Source: Sympetrum striolatum
Taxonomy: Eukaryota > Arthropoda > Insecta > Odonata > Libellulidae
NCBI GenBank assembly: GCA_947579665.1
Contig: CANPUZ010000049.1
Coordinates: 496,001-560,000, forward strand
DNA length: 64,000 nucleotides
Reading direction: 5' to 3'
Below are positions 45,416 to 57,110 of this stretch, piece after piece. The notes below the pieces were generated by a model. That model was not told where the DNA came from, made no database searches, and was given only the letters and a program-made list of their open reading frames with translations. The translations under genes and the position numbers were made by a program. The first letter of the stretch is position 1; every line of letters starts with the position of its first letter.

Positions 45416-47099
45416 TTGTACCAATGGAAGAATTTGACAGACAAAAATATCATATTTGTTGTCACGAATGTACGATTAGAAAACACTATTTATGACATTG
45501 TAATTGTAAAAGTAATTAGCGTTATTTTTTTCGGTGCGGTTGTTGCAACCGATGCATATAAAAATGTTACCAGACATTAAACAAGCTGTTAGGAATACAT
45601 TAAAATCTTTGGTATTGATACGGCAAATAGTTTTCACATCAGAGCGCCCGCAATCACACATACGACGTTCCGAAAATGGCAAAAATTGCGTCCAATTAAC
45701 TTAAGATCTCAGAAACTGAATTCGATGAAATTAAGTCGCTACCAAGTAAAATGCAGATCTTTTAAACTAACACCTCTGACTCCATAAGTGTTCGTTTCTC
45801 ATTTTCGCAAATTTTTAACTCCTCGGCTCGGGAGGCATTCGTAAATATAATCCGATTCTGAAAAAAAAGTTGCATGTCGTATTTTCATATCATTACAGAA
45901 CATTAACGCAGAGCGCAAATTGGATTAAAGAAATACTGTTTTTCGGCCCACTTTAAGAAGTCTACAGGAGGAAATTAAACGTAAAAGAATATTCCCGAAA
46001 ATGATTGAGTATTGAAATTTACCAATCTCCATAAAAACAATAGTTTCGTCATCACGCCGCGCTAATGACCATAGTACGTGGCATCCTTCAGTGGGCATGG
46101 CCACGTATCGAAGTATCATACAATTCAAATCGATATAATAACCGGCATAGTTACCTGACATATACTTGAAAGGAAAATAAATTTGCCTTTTCTTTCCTTT
46201 GTTTTACTTTCCTTTCTTTTCACACTGTGTATCTCACTTCACTCCGAAGTTTCCGAGAGCACCTTTGAGGCCGTGAGCACACCCATGGGGATATGTAAAA
46301 AGGGGTATGAAATTAGGGTCTTTATAGGGACGCAAGTCTCATAATGATTCCCTTAAAGTTGTTAATGAAGCGCCCCTAAGTTCACATTGCTGTGATATTT
46401 CTTAAGAGATCCTTATCGAAAGAAATTCGCAAAAGTGGCTCCACGATTCAATGCGTTTAAGAGCCATCTCGCGTTAGTTTTCTAAAACCTATTCTAGTTT
46501 AAGTTCTTCCGCCAAACTACGTCACCATAGACGTCACAACGCGGGAATGTGAAATTTAAAAGCGTTTGCAAGAAGCGACTACAGATGGCTGTGTCTGTCC
46601 TTTCTTCGCCTCATCTTTACGCTGCTATGGATCCGTTAGGAATTTCGAAGATGATGTCACAGCAATACGTATGTTCGACGCCATTTGTAACTATTTCTGA
46701 CATATTCCAGTCGAAGTTTAGTTCACCCCGTATTAATGCCGTTCCTTCACTCTCAGTATCACTTTCCCTAATCTGTGTTTTTACTGCCTCTCTCCCGATC
46801 CCGCAAACTTCGGAGTTATGTTTCGTGTTACCATAATTGCTATAATTGGCTTAAAAATCGGGCATAACCATATATTTTAAGACTCATTTTGATGCTTTTG
46901 AAAAGATCCAACCGATTAACGAATACATTTTAACATTCAGGTGGCTAATAAAATATATTTCCATTTTGCTCTTATATTTTGCTATTTCTAAGTGAATTTT
47001 AAAGTAATACTTTTTTCATTAATTGCAAAAATAGGGGTAGCCCATATTTAGACCTCATTTTTAAAATGCGACTTTTTGGATTTTTTAAATAATAGCATT
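45416..47099. other. Gene-poor stretch
   Basis: The open frame at 46549-46836 lies in GC-balanced DNA but has no motif that I recognise. The remainder is AT-rich with nothing identifiable. Confidence 0.4.
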
Positions 47100-47164
47100 C
47101 TTTTAAGAATTTTTTTTTAATTCTGGAACTTTCCCCTTTGACAATCAACGGGCTCTTCTGCTAG
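47100..47164 (+). mobile_element. Helitron-like 3' end
   Basis: CCCCTTTGACAATCAACGGG followed by CTCTTCTG and CTAG (47161-47164), then T, matches the 3' terminus at 11639 and 55111. The hairpin is partly eroded. The 5' extent of this copy is unknown. Confidence 0.55.
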
Positions 47165-48159
47165 TATTAAAATAAAAAACAAGTAGACGATGGCAAATAA
47201 ATGTAACTTTTAAAAGATATGGTGTAAATGCCATCATATGATCTTAGTAAAAGATCAACAGTGATTATAATACACCTATGTTATTTCAAATAATGATAAA
47301 AAGCGGAAGGTAAAAATATTTAATTAACGATAAAAAATTCTCTTTGTAACGTTAATCGAAGATATGGCAATTCATTTAAATAGCATGAGCTACAAAAGGG
47401 AATTTGAGAAACGTTTAAGGGGCTAATTTTTGCTATAAATTTTCCAAGAGCTGTTTTATCCAATCTCTGATAAATAAGTGGATGTTTCAATGGAACCAAT
47501 CTAGTGAAATCAACACAACAACAAGCATGTATGTTTGACTATTAAAACAAACACTCAGTCCGAGATTTATGGCGATTATTGAGAGTGAAATGTTTTAGCT
47601 GGCCAATTGAGAGTGCGGCCAAAATTATTAAAATGAGAAATCTAGAAAAATGTCAAATCCATGAAATAATGAAATTGCGGGAATATTACTAATGCTCTTT
47701 TTGATATAATGTAAATCGTGAACACCCACGTCAAGTGTAATGTGCTCAATGAGAAGGAAGTTCTTCAATGAGATGAGAATAGGAATATTTGAGTACTCAC
47801 CGTTGATGTGCCATTTAGAAGTTAAGACTGCTTCAATATCCTGCAAGAAATAAAAACGGAAAAAATATATATTTATTTAAAGAACCAAAATAACAATTTC
47901 CAAGTGTAATTTTTCAAACATTAGATTGTATAGAACACCAATGGATCTCGGGAAAATCTCGAGATTCGTTCTCGAACAAAAGAAAGAATTAGATTGTGTC
48001 TAATTTTCCCCTAAAAAGGCACAAAGATTGAACAGTCTTTGGGATGCAATAGAAATGGCGGGAGCGAAACTTTTCAACTGGACCGCCCAATTCAAATTCA
48101 CGTTCCAAATTACGTACTTGGAAATCATCTGGAAAACGAAAAGATATCCTCCATTGAAA
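47165..48159. other. AT-rich spacer
   Basis: No coding signal was recognised until the Penelope linker. The stretch 48000-48159 may be decayed Penelope RT, but no RT motif could be read. Confidence 0.4.
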
Positions 48160-48960
48160 AATCGGGACCGAGCACATGGACGAAGACAGCATTGGAGACG
48201 AACTTAGACGACCTTTCTTCAAAATGGTCATCCTCGGAGGGAAGTAAACGTGGCCCTTAAGAGGGCCGTTCAGGGAAAGAGTAAAGAACCAAAAGGAGAA
48301 GAAGAAAAACCCAAGGCTACGGCCTGCATTCCCAATGCTGTATCTAGAACAATATCGAGGATACTCGGAAAACACAACATAAGGACCAACCGCAAGCCGC
48401 CAATTAAACTGGGGACTCAACTGTCGAAGGTAAAAGACCGGATGGAGCTCAAAACACCTGGAGTTTACCCTGCGAGAGTGGAGCAGGATCTATTGGAGAG
48501 ACTGGCAGGACAAACACGGATCAAAGAACATATCCGACTCAAGCAACCCGAGAAATCTGCCATCGCGGAGCACTGCTTGGACACGAGATGAAACTTGAAG
48601 ACACAAAAGTCTTATGTAAGGCACCACGATTCTGGGACTACATCATCAAAGAGTCAAATTCAACTCGAAAAGAACAACATAAGTAGAAATGGCGGCTACA
48701 ACCTCAACAAGACATGGCAACCGATCCTTCTGAAAATCTCCGAGAATCCACGGTCAATCAGAACCCCTCTTCCCCATATAAGCCATTTCCTTTATCACAC
48801 CTCCATTCGATTCAATAGGCAACCAAATTCAGTCAGGAAATTAAGCAATCAACATCCACTCAGATTACGGCCCCGTAATATTTACATATATACGTCGCAA
48901 TTGGACAACAGTCCGGCGGCCTTACACTCAAATACATAAATACACAATATAAAACACGGA
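48160..48960 (+). pseudogene. Penelope-like element, linker and GIY-YIG region
   Basis: The plus strand reads TTFLQNGHPRREVNVALKRA, EEEKPKATACIPNAVSRTIS, RILGKHNIRTNRKPP, KVKDRMELKTPGVY and RIKEHIRLKQPEKSAIAEHC. A different frame continues MKLEDTKVLCKAPRFWDYII and then RNGGYNLNKTWQPIL. The order (RT C-terminal helix, linker, GIY start, RIKEH, SAIAEH, NGGYNLN) is that of Penelope proteins. At least three frame changes occur, and part of the GIY-YIG strand between VY and the RIKEH helix is scrambled. It represents a lineage distinct from those at 18304 and 20861. No hammerhead core was found beside it. Confidence 0.85.
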
Positions 48961-49013
48961 ATATATACAGAACACACTTTTACGACAATCCAATATCAAT
49001 CAATAAAACATCG

Positions 49014-49764
49014 TCAAGAGCGTTTTTCACTGAAACTCTTCCTCATCTTCGCCTTAGAGTAGTGAACAGTAGAAGGGAATGGTTCAATAATATCTACAGG
49101 TAGGGCATTCCATTGCTCAATAGAGCGATTACAAAGCGAATATTTGCCTACGTTTGTCCTCTGAGGCATAGGGTCGATCTGAAACCTATGATCCTTTCTG
49201 CCGTAGTAGGATGGCTTTTTTAGCCTGCCGCTAATACCAGCCCATGCTGACTTTCCACTATATGCTTTATACAAGCTTCCTAATCTAATGCTAATTCTTC
49301 TCCCTTCAAGAGACTCCCACCCCAATTTTTCCATCATTTTAGAAACGCTTGAAGTCCTTTCAAAGTTCCTAAGGACATAACGCGCTGCCGTTCTCTGCAC
49401 CATTTCAATTTCCTTAATGAATCCCGACTGATGCGGATCCCATTCTGTAGCACCGTACTCTAAAATGGGCCTAACTAAATATTTCTATGCCATTTCTTTG
49501 GAATTCGAGCTACCTTATCCTAAAACTCTCATTAGAAAATCCAACGCTCTGTATGCTTTGTTCACTGTGCTACTGATGTGCGGCCCCCATTGCAAATCTT
49601 TTGTGAAAGTTACCCCTAAATATTTGCAGTCGTTGCTTTCCTAAGTCAGTAATAACATCATTCGATCCCAACGATTTATCAACTCTTTTCACCTCTGATA
49701 CTCCATCGATTTTTGTAGGGGGTTGGAATGCTAAGCATAGCGATTGGGGAGCGCTTAAAAACAA
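49014..49764 (-). pseudogene. CR1-like LINE reverse transcriptase, C-terminal part
   Basis: The main frame reads MVQRTAARYVLRNFERTSSV, MMEKLGWESLEGRRISIRL and SLCNRSIEQWNALPVDIIE. Upstream in broken frames stand VRPILEYGATEWDPHQSGFI and DFLMRVLG. RPILEY, WDP, VQRxAARYV and WxxLPxxI are classic CR1/RTEX-group RT end blocks. It lies on the opposite strand to the Jockey copy that begins at 49795. It is a different subfamily from the copies at 15626 and 45062. Confidence 0.8.
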
Positions 49765-49794
49765 TAAAAACGGCTTTGCACTTTATCAATTTTC

Positions 49795-52135
49795 ACCTAA
49801 AGGAATCATTAAAATTCATTCGCCTAACGAACCCACCCACGTCGCCCCCCAATCAATGGAAATTTCAGATTTCGCAGTAACAAAGAACCTCAATCTCAAT
49901 CCCACAGTTCAAGCGGTAAATGCTCTCTCATCACAGCATCTTCCCATCAATCTCCCTCTCTCTGCATCATCATACTTCTTCTCACCATGCAAAACTAGTA
50001 CAAACTGGGAGCAATTCACCAACTTCATCATCGACAGCGTTCATTCCATTCGAAGCCCCGTCAATCGCGTCCATAGATAACCACATCTCCCTCCTCACAG
50101 ACTTCGCCGCCCGAAATAGCGCCACGCGCACTTTTTCAAGCCCCGTAACTGACGCAAATCATTTCAGAATTCCAATACCACTCGGTAGAAAAATCACACT
50201 ACGCAATGGCTGTTTCAAGAAATGGAGAATCTCCCACAATGCCGTTGATTATTCAAATTATAAGGCCTTAAAAAGGGAGGTTAATTAAGAATTTAAAAAA
50301 TGGAATTACCAGCATTGGGTTCGTCGGCTCTCCGAATTAAGTTTTGAAGACGATTCCATCTGGAAAATAGCGAAAGCACTTAAAAATACTTCAAAATTTC
50401 CGCCACCACTTAAAAAAAGACGAAAAATTGCATTTCGATCCCCAAACAAAAGCCGATATTCTAGCCTCTGTCCACGCAGTAAATAGGGAAAATAACCTCA
50501 TCTCACCTCACGAAAAAATAGTCCAAACTACTCTAATTAACCTAGCATTCACGCCTGACTCGTTTGTCCCATAATTTGGCTCATCCGAAATCAAAAACAT
50601 CGTGAAAAATTCAAAAATGAACTCCGGACTCAAAGACGCAATCACCAATCGCATGCCAATGCAGGTCATTCTTTCACATTCTCTCGCTCGATTTGTTAAC
50701 AAACTTGTTCAATAGCTGCATTTCCGTCCCATATTCCCCTTCAACTTGGAAAAAAGCAAAGTCATTTTCATTCCTAAGCCCAATCATACGGATCCAAACA
50801 ATCACAGACCAATTTCGCTCCTCTCACATCTCGGTAAAATATTCGAAAAACTCATTAATATTAGATTATTTTCATTTCTTCAGGCCTCAAAAATTTTAAT
50901 TCCTTAACAAATGGGGTTTAGAAAAAATCATAGCTCCGTCCATCAAATCTTACGTCTTCAACACTTCATTGCAAACAATTATATTGAAAATAAATACGCA
51001 ACCGGTTGCATCTTCCTTGACTATGAAAAAGCCTTTGATTCCGTCGGTTAATGTTAGCTGAGCGGGGTTTTCACCATTACTTTCTTTCAGGTAGAAATTT
51101 CCAGGGTCGTCCTCTTAATCCAGACCCTTAACTCAGCTCGGAAGCGCCCGGCCGACACAGTAGGGGGGACCATAAAAAAACTGACCGCGTGAATACGATT
51201 TAAAAAGTTATAAACAATCCAAATGAGCAACAATTTATTACCTTCGTCGTCTGACTCGTCCTAAGAGATATACAAGCGTCTTTTGATCGAAGTTCTACGA
51301 TGAAAATTAAGATTTTTCGTGATTTTGCAAGAAATTACCCGTTTACAAACGGCAACGTTGCTCAGTCAGATAGGCGGGTGTTTTAAATATCTCAACGGGG
51401 GTTGGGTTGGGTTGGGGGGAGTATTTCCAGATTCCTAGATTTTTGATGTAAATCCCTCCCCCTATCCTAACCCAACGGCAACGTTGCCGTGTGTAAACGG
51501 GTAATTTCTTGCAAAATAAGGGAAAATCTTAATTTTCATCATAGAACGTCGATCAAAAAACGCTTGTTTATCTCTTAGGACGATTGAGACGACGATGATA
51601 ATACATTTTTTTCTCATTTTAATTGTTTATAACTTTTTAAATCGTATTCCAAATCGTTTTTTATGGTCCCCCCTACTGCGGCTCCCGAGTTGAGGTAAGG
51701 GTCCGGATGAGGAGGGCGACCCTCGAAATTTCTACCTGAAGAAAAGTAACTGTAAAAACTCAGCTACCATTAACCATTCCGTCTGGCATAATGGTCTGAT
51801 CTACAAATTAATTCAATACGGCTGTCCATCCACACTAACTAAAATCATCCATCAATTCATCACTCATCGTAAATTCACCGCCGCAGTTCAAACTCATACT
51901 CTCATTGGCCACGAAGTATAAACGATATTCCGAAAATGAAAAATACTGAACTATTTCTATATGCAGAAGACAAATGGACCGGAAATCGGATGATGCGGCT
52001 TAATCCCGCTAAGAGCGCATTTATGCACTTTGTGCCGAGCGTTGATTAACCCATCAATCCTCCTTCAATCAACTGTGGAATCAGTTACATTCTTAGGCGC
52101 GACTCTTGATCCGAGTCTGATCTCGGAAAAGTACA
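49795..52135 (+). pseudogene. Jockey-like LINE, endonuclease end plus reverse transcriptase, split by an insertion
   Basis: The endonuclease tail reads PTHVAPQSMEISDFAVTKNL and LSSQHLPINLPLSASS (SDH decayed to SQH). A linker follows (NWEQFTNFIIDSVHSI). RT blocks across frames are NHRPISLLSHLGKIFEKLIN, MGFRKNHSSVHQILRLQHFI and GCIFLDYEKAFDSV. Coding then stops at a 730-bp insert and resumes WHNGLIYKLIQYGCPSTLTK and IIHQFITHRKFTAAVQTH. A shortened end with YAEDKW (YADD block, damaged), LNPAKSAFMHF and VESVTFLGATLDPSL follows. The single-base phase is exact across the insert. Confidence 0.85.
51046..51775. mobile_element. 730-bp fold-back (MITE-like) DNA element with 8-bp target duplication
   Basis: The element starts GGTTAATGTTAGCTGAG and ends CTCAGCTACCATTAACC, so the outer 17 bases are inverted copies with one mismatch. 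Similarity continues inward for most of each arm, for example AGGTAGAAATTTC, GCAAGAAATTACCCGTTTAC and GGCAACGTTG. The centre is a (GGGTT)n-rich stretch with a TAACCCAAC-type mirror. ATTCCGTC is duplicated exactly at 51038-51045 and 51776-51783. An 8-bp duplication points to hAT or a related superfamily. No transposase is encoded, so it was mobilised in trans. It inserted within the Jockey RT between the codons for FDSV and WHNG. Confidence 0.9.
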
Positions 52136-52295
52136 ATTTTCTATGATTTTTTGTTTGTTTGTAATATATTCATTTTTTATTTTATCATATATTTAATTTG
52201 TTAATTTTTCACGATTTTAGTGAAATTATGTTCTTTGTTTTTATTATTAAACGTCAGCAGTAATTGGTTTCGTGCTGTATGTTGCTGTTTCTTAA

Positions 52296-53134
52296 TCTAT
52301 ATATATAAAGCAGAAATTCTGTGGGTTTGTTTGTTTGCCATGGATTGGAGTCCACACCGTTTGCCCGATTTGTCTCAAACTTTGCATACGTATTCTCTGA
52401 CATCAGGAAGGAAATACTGTTGTATTTTTATTCAAGAATTTTGCTGGGTTCGAACCAAGATCGCTCAGATAGATTTTCATAAGGAATACACGTAAGCTTC
52501 ACTTTTATCGGTAGCAGGCTTTATTTCTCTTGAAGAATTAAATCAGAAGAAATAGTCGTACAAAGTCGAAACAAACACCGAAAGAAAGAAAATTGAATAA
52601 TAATTCTTATTTTGGTCATGGAATTTTACTTTCGATTAGAATTTGCGAGAATATTGGTAAAATATACAAATATTTTGTGAAAATTCGAGGCTATAAACAA
52701 CTCATCCCCCTGACGACCGATCCCATTGTTGAATCCTAGCTCATGTTTTGTCCCGTAGAAATACTCGTGGACTTTAGGCTCATAAAGCTGGTGATTGAAG
52801 AGGAAGATATATTACATGGATAACGAGAAATGTTCTGTAAGAAGGTAACCAGCAATTACAGGTACGTTATTACAGTCAGATTACTAGCTCATGGATGAGG
52901 GAAATAAGATGTCTTGTATGATATAAAGCAAAAATTCTGTGGGTTTGTACGTTTGTTTCCTCCTGACGATCAATGAGATTTTTTAGCCGAGCCCATGATT
53001 TTTTCTGCATAGTAACAATAGCTTGGGTTTTTAGACTGTATATTCTAAAGGGAATGTACGCATTGCACGACCGGCAACTTGAATTTAATCTACTTCTACC
53101 TTCCCCGTTGAGAATCAACGGGCGCTTCAGCTAA
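52296..53134 (+). mobile_element. Helitron-like head-to-tail pair
   Basis: The 5' end is A|TCTATATATATAAAGCAG, then TTCTGTGGGTTTGTTTG. The body includes GATTTGTCTCAAACTTTGCA, GCTGGGTTCGAACCAAGATC, CATAAGGAATACACGTAA and GAGGGAAATAAGATGTC. At about 52912 a second start (TATGATATAAAGCAAAAATT) follows and runs a short way to the 3' end. That end is an 8-bp stem CCCGTTGA/TCAACGGG with a GAA loop (53104-53122), then CGCTTCAG and CTAA at 53131-53134, followed by T. Hairpin, CTRR end and A/T flanks fit a non-autonomous Helitron. No Rep/helicase is present. Confidence 0.75.
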
Positions 53135-53280
53135 TTAATAAATAAATATGTAACGTAAACTTTATAAAGGCGACTCAGAAATCGTGATTACTAAATATTA
53201 ACCTCATTTATAATACGAAATTCGGGTAATCGTTAGAGGACAATTGAAATATAATGTATCGTTACTTTCCTGCCAATGCT

Positions 53281-53580
53281 ATCCTGGTTTCGACTGCGGA
53301 CGAATTCAAAAACACGCTCATAAGAAATACACGTAAAGTTCTTCGACACAATTTTAGGGCTTCATTTCATTTGCGGAATTGAATTAGAAATAATTGGCAC
53401 ACGAAGTCGAGAAAACTTCCAAAAGAAAGGAAATTAATCAACGATTCTTATTTAGGTCATGTAGTATCGTTTTAGGATCGAAATTGAGGGAATTCAGACA
53501 AAACCTCGAAATATTTGCGGTTATAGAGAGCTCATATCCCTGACAACAGAGGTTTATTGTTGAAATGGACTCATATGAGT
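53281..53580 (+). mobile_element. Helitron-like internal fragment
   Basis: It matches 2225-2560: TGGTTTCGACTGCGGACGA, CTCATAAGAAATACACGTAAAG, TTGAATTAGAAATAATTGGC and ATCGAAATTGAGGGAATTCA. This subfamily has GAGGGAATTCAGACAAAA where the others have AAATTCGAGGCTATAAA. Both ends are missing. Confidence 0.6.
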
Positions 53581-53936
53581 CTTTAACAAATATTTTGGGA
53601 AGATAACTCGGAATGTATGACATTAAATGAGGCGGTAAACATAACTTCACTTTGTATTTGGTGAGTAAGAGAAAGCCAAGTTTTAAAATCGATCTTTTGT
53701 AGAAAATGGTGACAAATTTAATTCCAAGTTTGGCTCCTGATGATACACTCAATAACCTTAGATGATTATATAACACGCGTGAGTTATTTAGGTTTAACTC
53801 GGTGTTCAGCTACGACACCCGAAAATGGCATATTAAGGAAATACCTATCTCTGCTGCTAAAGTTTTTCATGCACCCCCTGCTACTCACCAATATATTCGC
53901 AAGGCACCTGTAGATGTAGTGTAAATCAGCGAAATC

Positions 53937-55111
53937 TACATACATAAAATGGAAATTCCGTGGGCGTGTTTTTTTTAGATTGGAGGCCAAACTGTTCGTC
54001 CGATTTGCTTCAAACTTTATACACGTGTCCTCTGCGACCTGGAAGGAATCACTGTTGCCTATTGATTCGACAATTACACGGGGATCGAACTAAGATCGCT
54101 CAGATAGTTTTCCATAAAGAATACACGTAAAACTCATCTTCATCGCATGCAGGGTTTGTTTCTTTCGCAAAATTAAATTAGAAGAAATAGTCGCACGTTA
54201 ACGAGACAAACACCGAAAGAAAGAAAATCAAACGAAGATTCTTATTTTGGTCGTGGAATCTTACTTTCGATTCCAATTTCCGAGAATATCGGAAAAATAT
54301 GCGAACATTTAGTGAAAATTTGAAGTTGTAAACAACTCATCCCCCTGACGACCGATCCCATTGTTGAATCCGATGTGTTATCCCGTAAAAATACTCGAGG
54401 ACTTTATAAAGCTATTGATTAAATTACATGGATAACGAGAAATTTTCTGTAAGAACATAACCAGCAATTGCAGGTACGTAATTATAGTCACGAAGGGTAA
54501 ATTACCAACTCACAGATGAAAGAAGTTAGATGACTAGTCTATATATATAAAGCAGATATTCTGTGGGTTTTATGTGTTTATCTTCGATTGCATTCCATAC
54601 CGTTTACTGAATTAGCTTCAAACATTGCATACGTGTTCCTTGAGAGCAGGAAGGAAATATTACCGCATTTTTAATCGATGATTTTGTGGCGTTCGAAGGA
54701 ATATCGCTCGGATAGAGTTCCATAAGAATTTATGTAAACTTCATTTTTTATCGGTTGCAGGCTTTATTTCTTTCGTAGAATTAAATTGGAAGTAATAGTC
54801 GTAAAGAGTCGAGAGAAGCACCAAAAGAACGGGAATTGATAAAGATCATTATTATGGTAATCAAATATTCAATTCGAGTCGAAATCTCCAGACTTTCGGC
54901 AAAATACGCGCAAATTAGCATAATTTTAGAGGTTATAAACAACCAGTCCCCTTGACGACCGATCCAATCGTTTAATCCGAGAAATTTCCAGTGTAACAAG
55001 AATGGGATTTTAGTTGTCTATACTTTAGTGTATTTACGCATTGCACGAAATACGACTTCAATTCAATCTACTTCCATATTCCATTTGAGAATCAACGGGC
55101 GCTTCAGCTAG
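53937..55111 (+). mobile_element. Helitron-like head-to-tail pair
   Basis: The first copy starts near 53937 (AATGGAAATTCCGTGGGCG) and runs through GGGGATCGAACTAAGATCGC, CTCAGATAG and GACGACCGATCCCATTG to GAAGTTAGATGACTAG at 54537. The second starts at once with TCTATATATATAAAGCAG and ends with TTGAGAATCAACGGGCGC, then TTCAG and CTAG at 55108-55111, followed by T. The adjacency is base-to-base, like a rolling-circle dimer. Both copies are non-coding. Confidence 0.7.
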
Positions 55112-55714
55112 TTCTCCTGTATTTTTACTTAAAGAAGCGATCAAGAGGTTTGTTCATCGCAAGGAAGGGATGAGAGGGCGATAACCATAGCTTAAGATAA
55201 AGACGATGACTGACACTGGATTATTGATCCTTGTTAACTTTTTCTGCTCCTCGATAATACACATCGCGAATCGAATTTCGGATTCCTCAAAAAAAGTTCA
55301 CCTTGAAGTCACGCGTGCAGACGTACTCAATCGATCGCTTGCATCATCGATAGAAATTCGGATCCCTCTCATTGAATGCAAACTCTCGCTTATCTCAGCA
55401 CTTTCCGCAGAGAGATAAGCGTCGATACGACGAGCAGAGGCGCCTTGGCGATAAGAAGGTCCTCAAATCAACTTGCTTGCAGATCAGCAAATTTATTAAT
55501 GGCATCCGACGCAGCATCGCCTTCGATTATATTAATAATAATAATCTTACATAATAATGATCGTAATATGTTTATATACATATTTACGTATCCGATGTCT
55601 ATAACTACCGTAAGGAATGAAAGTGAGAAATTTAATGCTGTTGCCGACGTGAGACTTAATATTTAGGGAGGCGTAAAAATGTCCATAGGAGTATTTAATG
55701 TTAATATTTTTTAG

Positions 55715-55905
55715 CTAAAAGTATCCTTGGTTCGACTCTGGACGATTCGAATCGTCCCTCTCATAAGAAATGCACGTAAAGTTCGTTTTGATCGATTGCA
55801 GACATTTTTTCTTTTGCGAAATTAAATCAGAAATAATGGCCGTACGAAATCGAGATGAACACCAAAACACAGCATATTGAATGAAGATTCTTATTTTGGT
55901 TAGTA
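55715..55905 (+). mobile_element. Helitron-like internal fragment
   Basis: It is closely similar to 2225-2415, with CTTGGTTCGACTCTGGACGA, CTCATAAGAAATGCACGTAA, TTAAATCAGAAATAATGG and GAAGATTCTTATTTTGGT. It is cut off just after this last block. Confidence 0.65.
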
Positions 55906-57110
55906 TTGTTTGCTAATTTCTGCTGGTACAACAAAGAGAGATTCAAACAGTACTATATAGGCAACTCTGCCATTTTTTCGTGGCTACCTTACAAAAAACT
56001 AACCCTCTGAGTTACAGAATCATATCTATGTAAAACTTATAATTGTTCATTCATCTAATTTGTAATACAGTTTGTTTACACATAACCTATTACCGTTATT
56101 TCATTAGCTACATGAAGAAAATTGCTTAATAACTGCAAAAAAGTAACTCTCTCGCAAACTGGCAATTTTCAACGGCTCAAAGATGACCATCGGCTGCGGG
56201 GAACGTACAAAAACGTTTTCCTAAGAGAACTGCGGGAGAAACGTTTTTAATCGTTTGACCTGCTCTTCCTTGCTTGGCCTTCCCCAATTTTATGGCCTTG
56301 CCTGTGAATGAGACGCTAAATCTTGTTCATTGTCCCGAATGTGGAATACCCTTCCCTGGGGACTTCAGGCCTCTGCGTAGAATTCGGGGGAGAAGCAAAA
56401 GAAAACTCACCAAAGAGACTGACTGCTAGGCATTTCATAGAGAAAACTCTTAATTCTCTTGGAATAAAAAATCCACAGAAATCTTGTTTCGTGTAGAATA
56501 ACACAGTGGAAAGGGAAAGGAAAAGAAAAGAAACACGTTTTAAGTGAATACAGCGCTTTGCATTTAAAATTGCTTTAAACATTTTCATTGTCTGAAGGAT
56601 TTCCAAATCGAAAATAAATCTTTTCAAAGAATTCTTTCTTCTGAATTAAAGAATTATTTCGTATTTTTAATTTTAAACTTGACCAACCTTATATTTTATT
56701 TCGAAGAACTATTACTTTCATTTTTCATTGGCGGAATTGAAAAAAGGAGCCAAATGGTTAAATATCAACGTATCTACTAGCTGTTTGGTATCAAATTACT
56801 CAGCAAACAGCAAGGGAAAAAATAGGACAGCTCTTTCAATCAAAGATCGTTATTAAACAATTAAATCATTGGCAATCGCTTTTATGTTAGAGGAGCAACC
56901 AAAAGTCTCGAACAATAACCGTGGGCATCGGAAAAAGGTCTTCCCGGATTATGTGGGTTTTTTACCAGCTGCGACTAGTCTGACCCACCAGGAGAAGGGA
57001 CCGTTTCTCTATCTTTCCACCGCACACGACTGTGGCGAAAGACAATACAAACGAAGCTCTTCCATTTTACGGAGGTGTTTATAATTAGGCACCGGTATAA
57101 TATATCTCCC
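55906..57110 (+). repeat. Dispersed repeat blocks paired with 3070-3470
   Basis: 55960-56160 matches 3130-3330 (CAACTCTGCCATTTTTTCGT, GAGTTACAGAATCATATC, AACCTATTACCGTTATTTCA). 57055-57110 matches 3405-3465 (ACGGAGGTG followed by TTAGGCACCGGTA). About 850 bases in between are absent from the first copy or from a common ancestor. The pyrimidine-rich tract plus CAG near 56370 on the minus strand could be an acceptor before a short frame ending STFGTMNKI, but no supporting exon is visible. Confidence 0.5.

Noticed and set aside
47989..48420. 143-codon minus-strand frame
   Set aside because: It lies antisense to the Penelope linker, whose plus-strand reading matches the family, so it is a shadow frame.
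56316..56400. Terminal exon on the minus strand (ending STFGTMNKI)
   Set aside because: The acceptor tract is good, but the only nearby donor would leave a 38-base intron and no further exon is visible.
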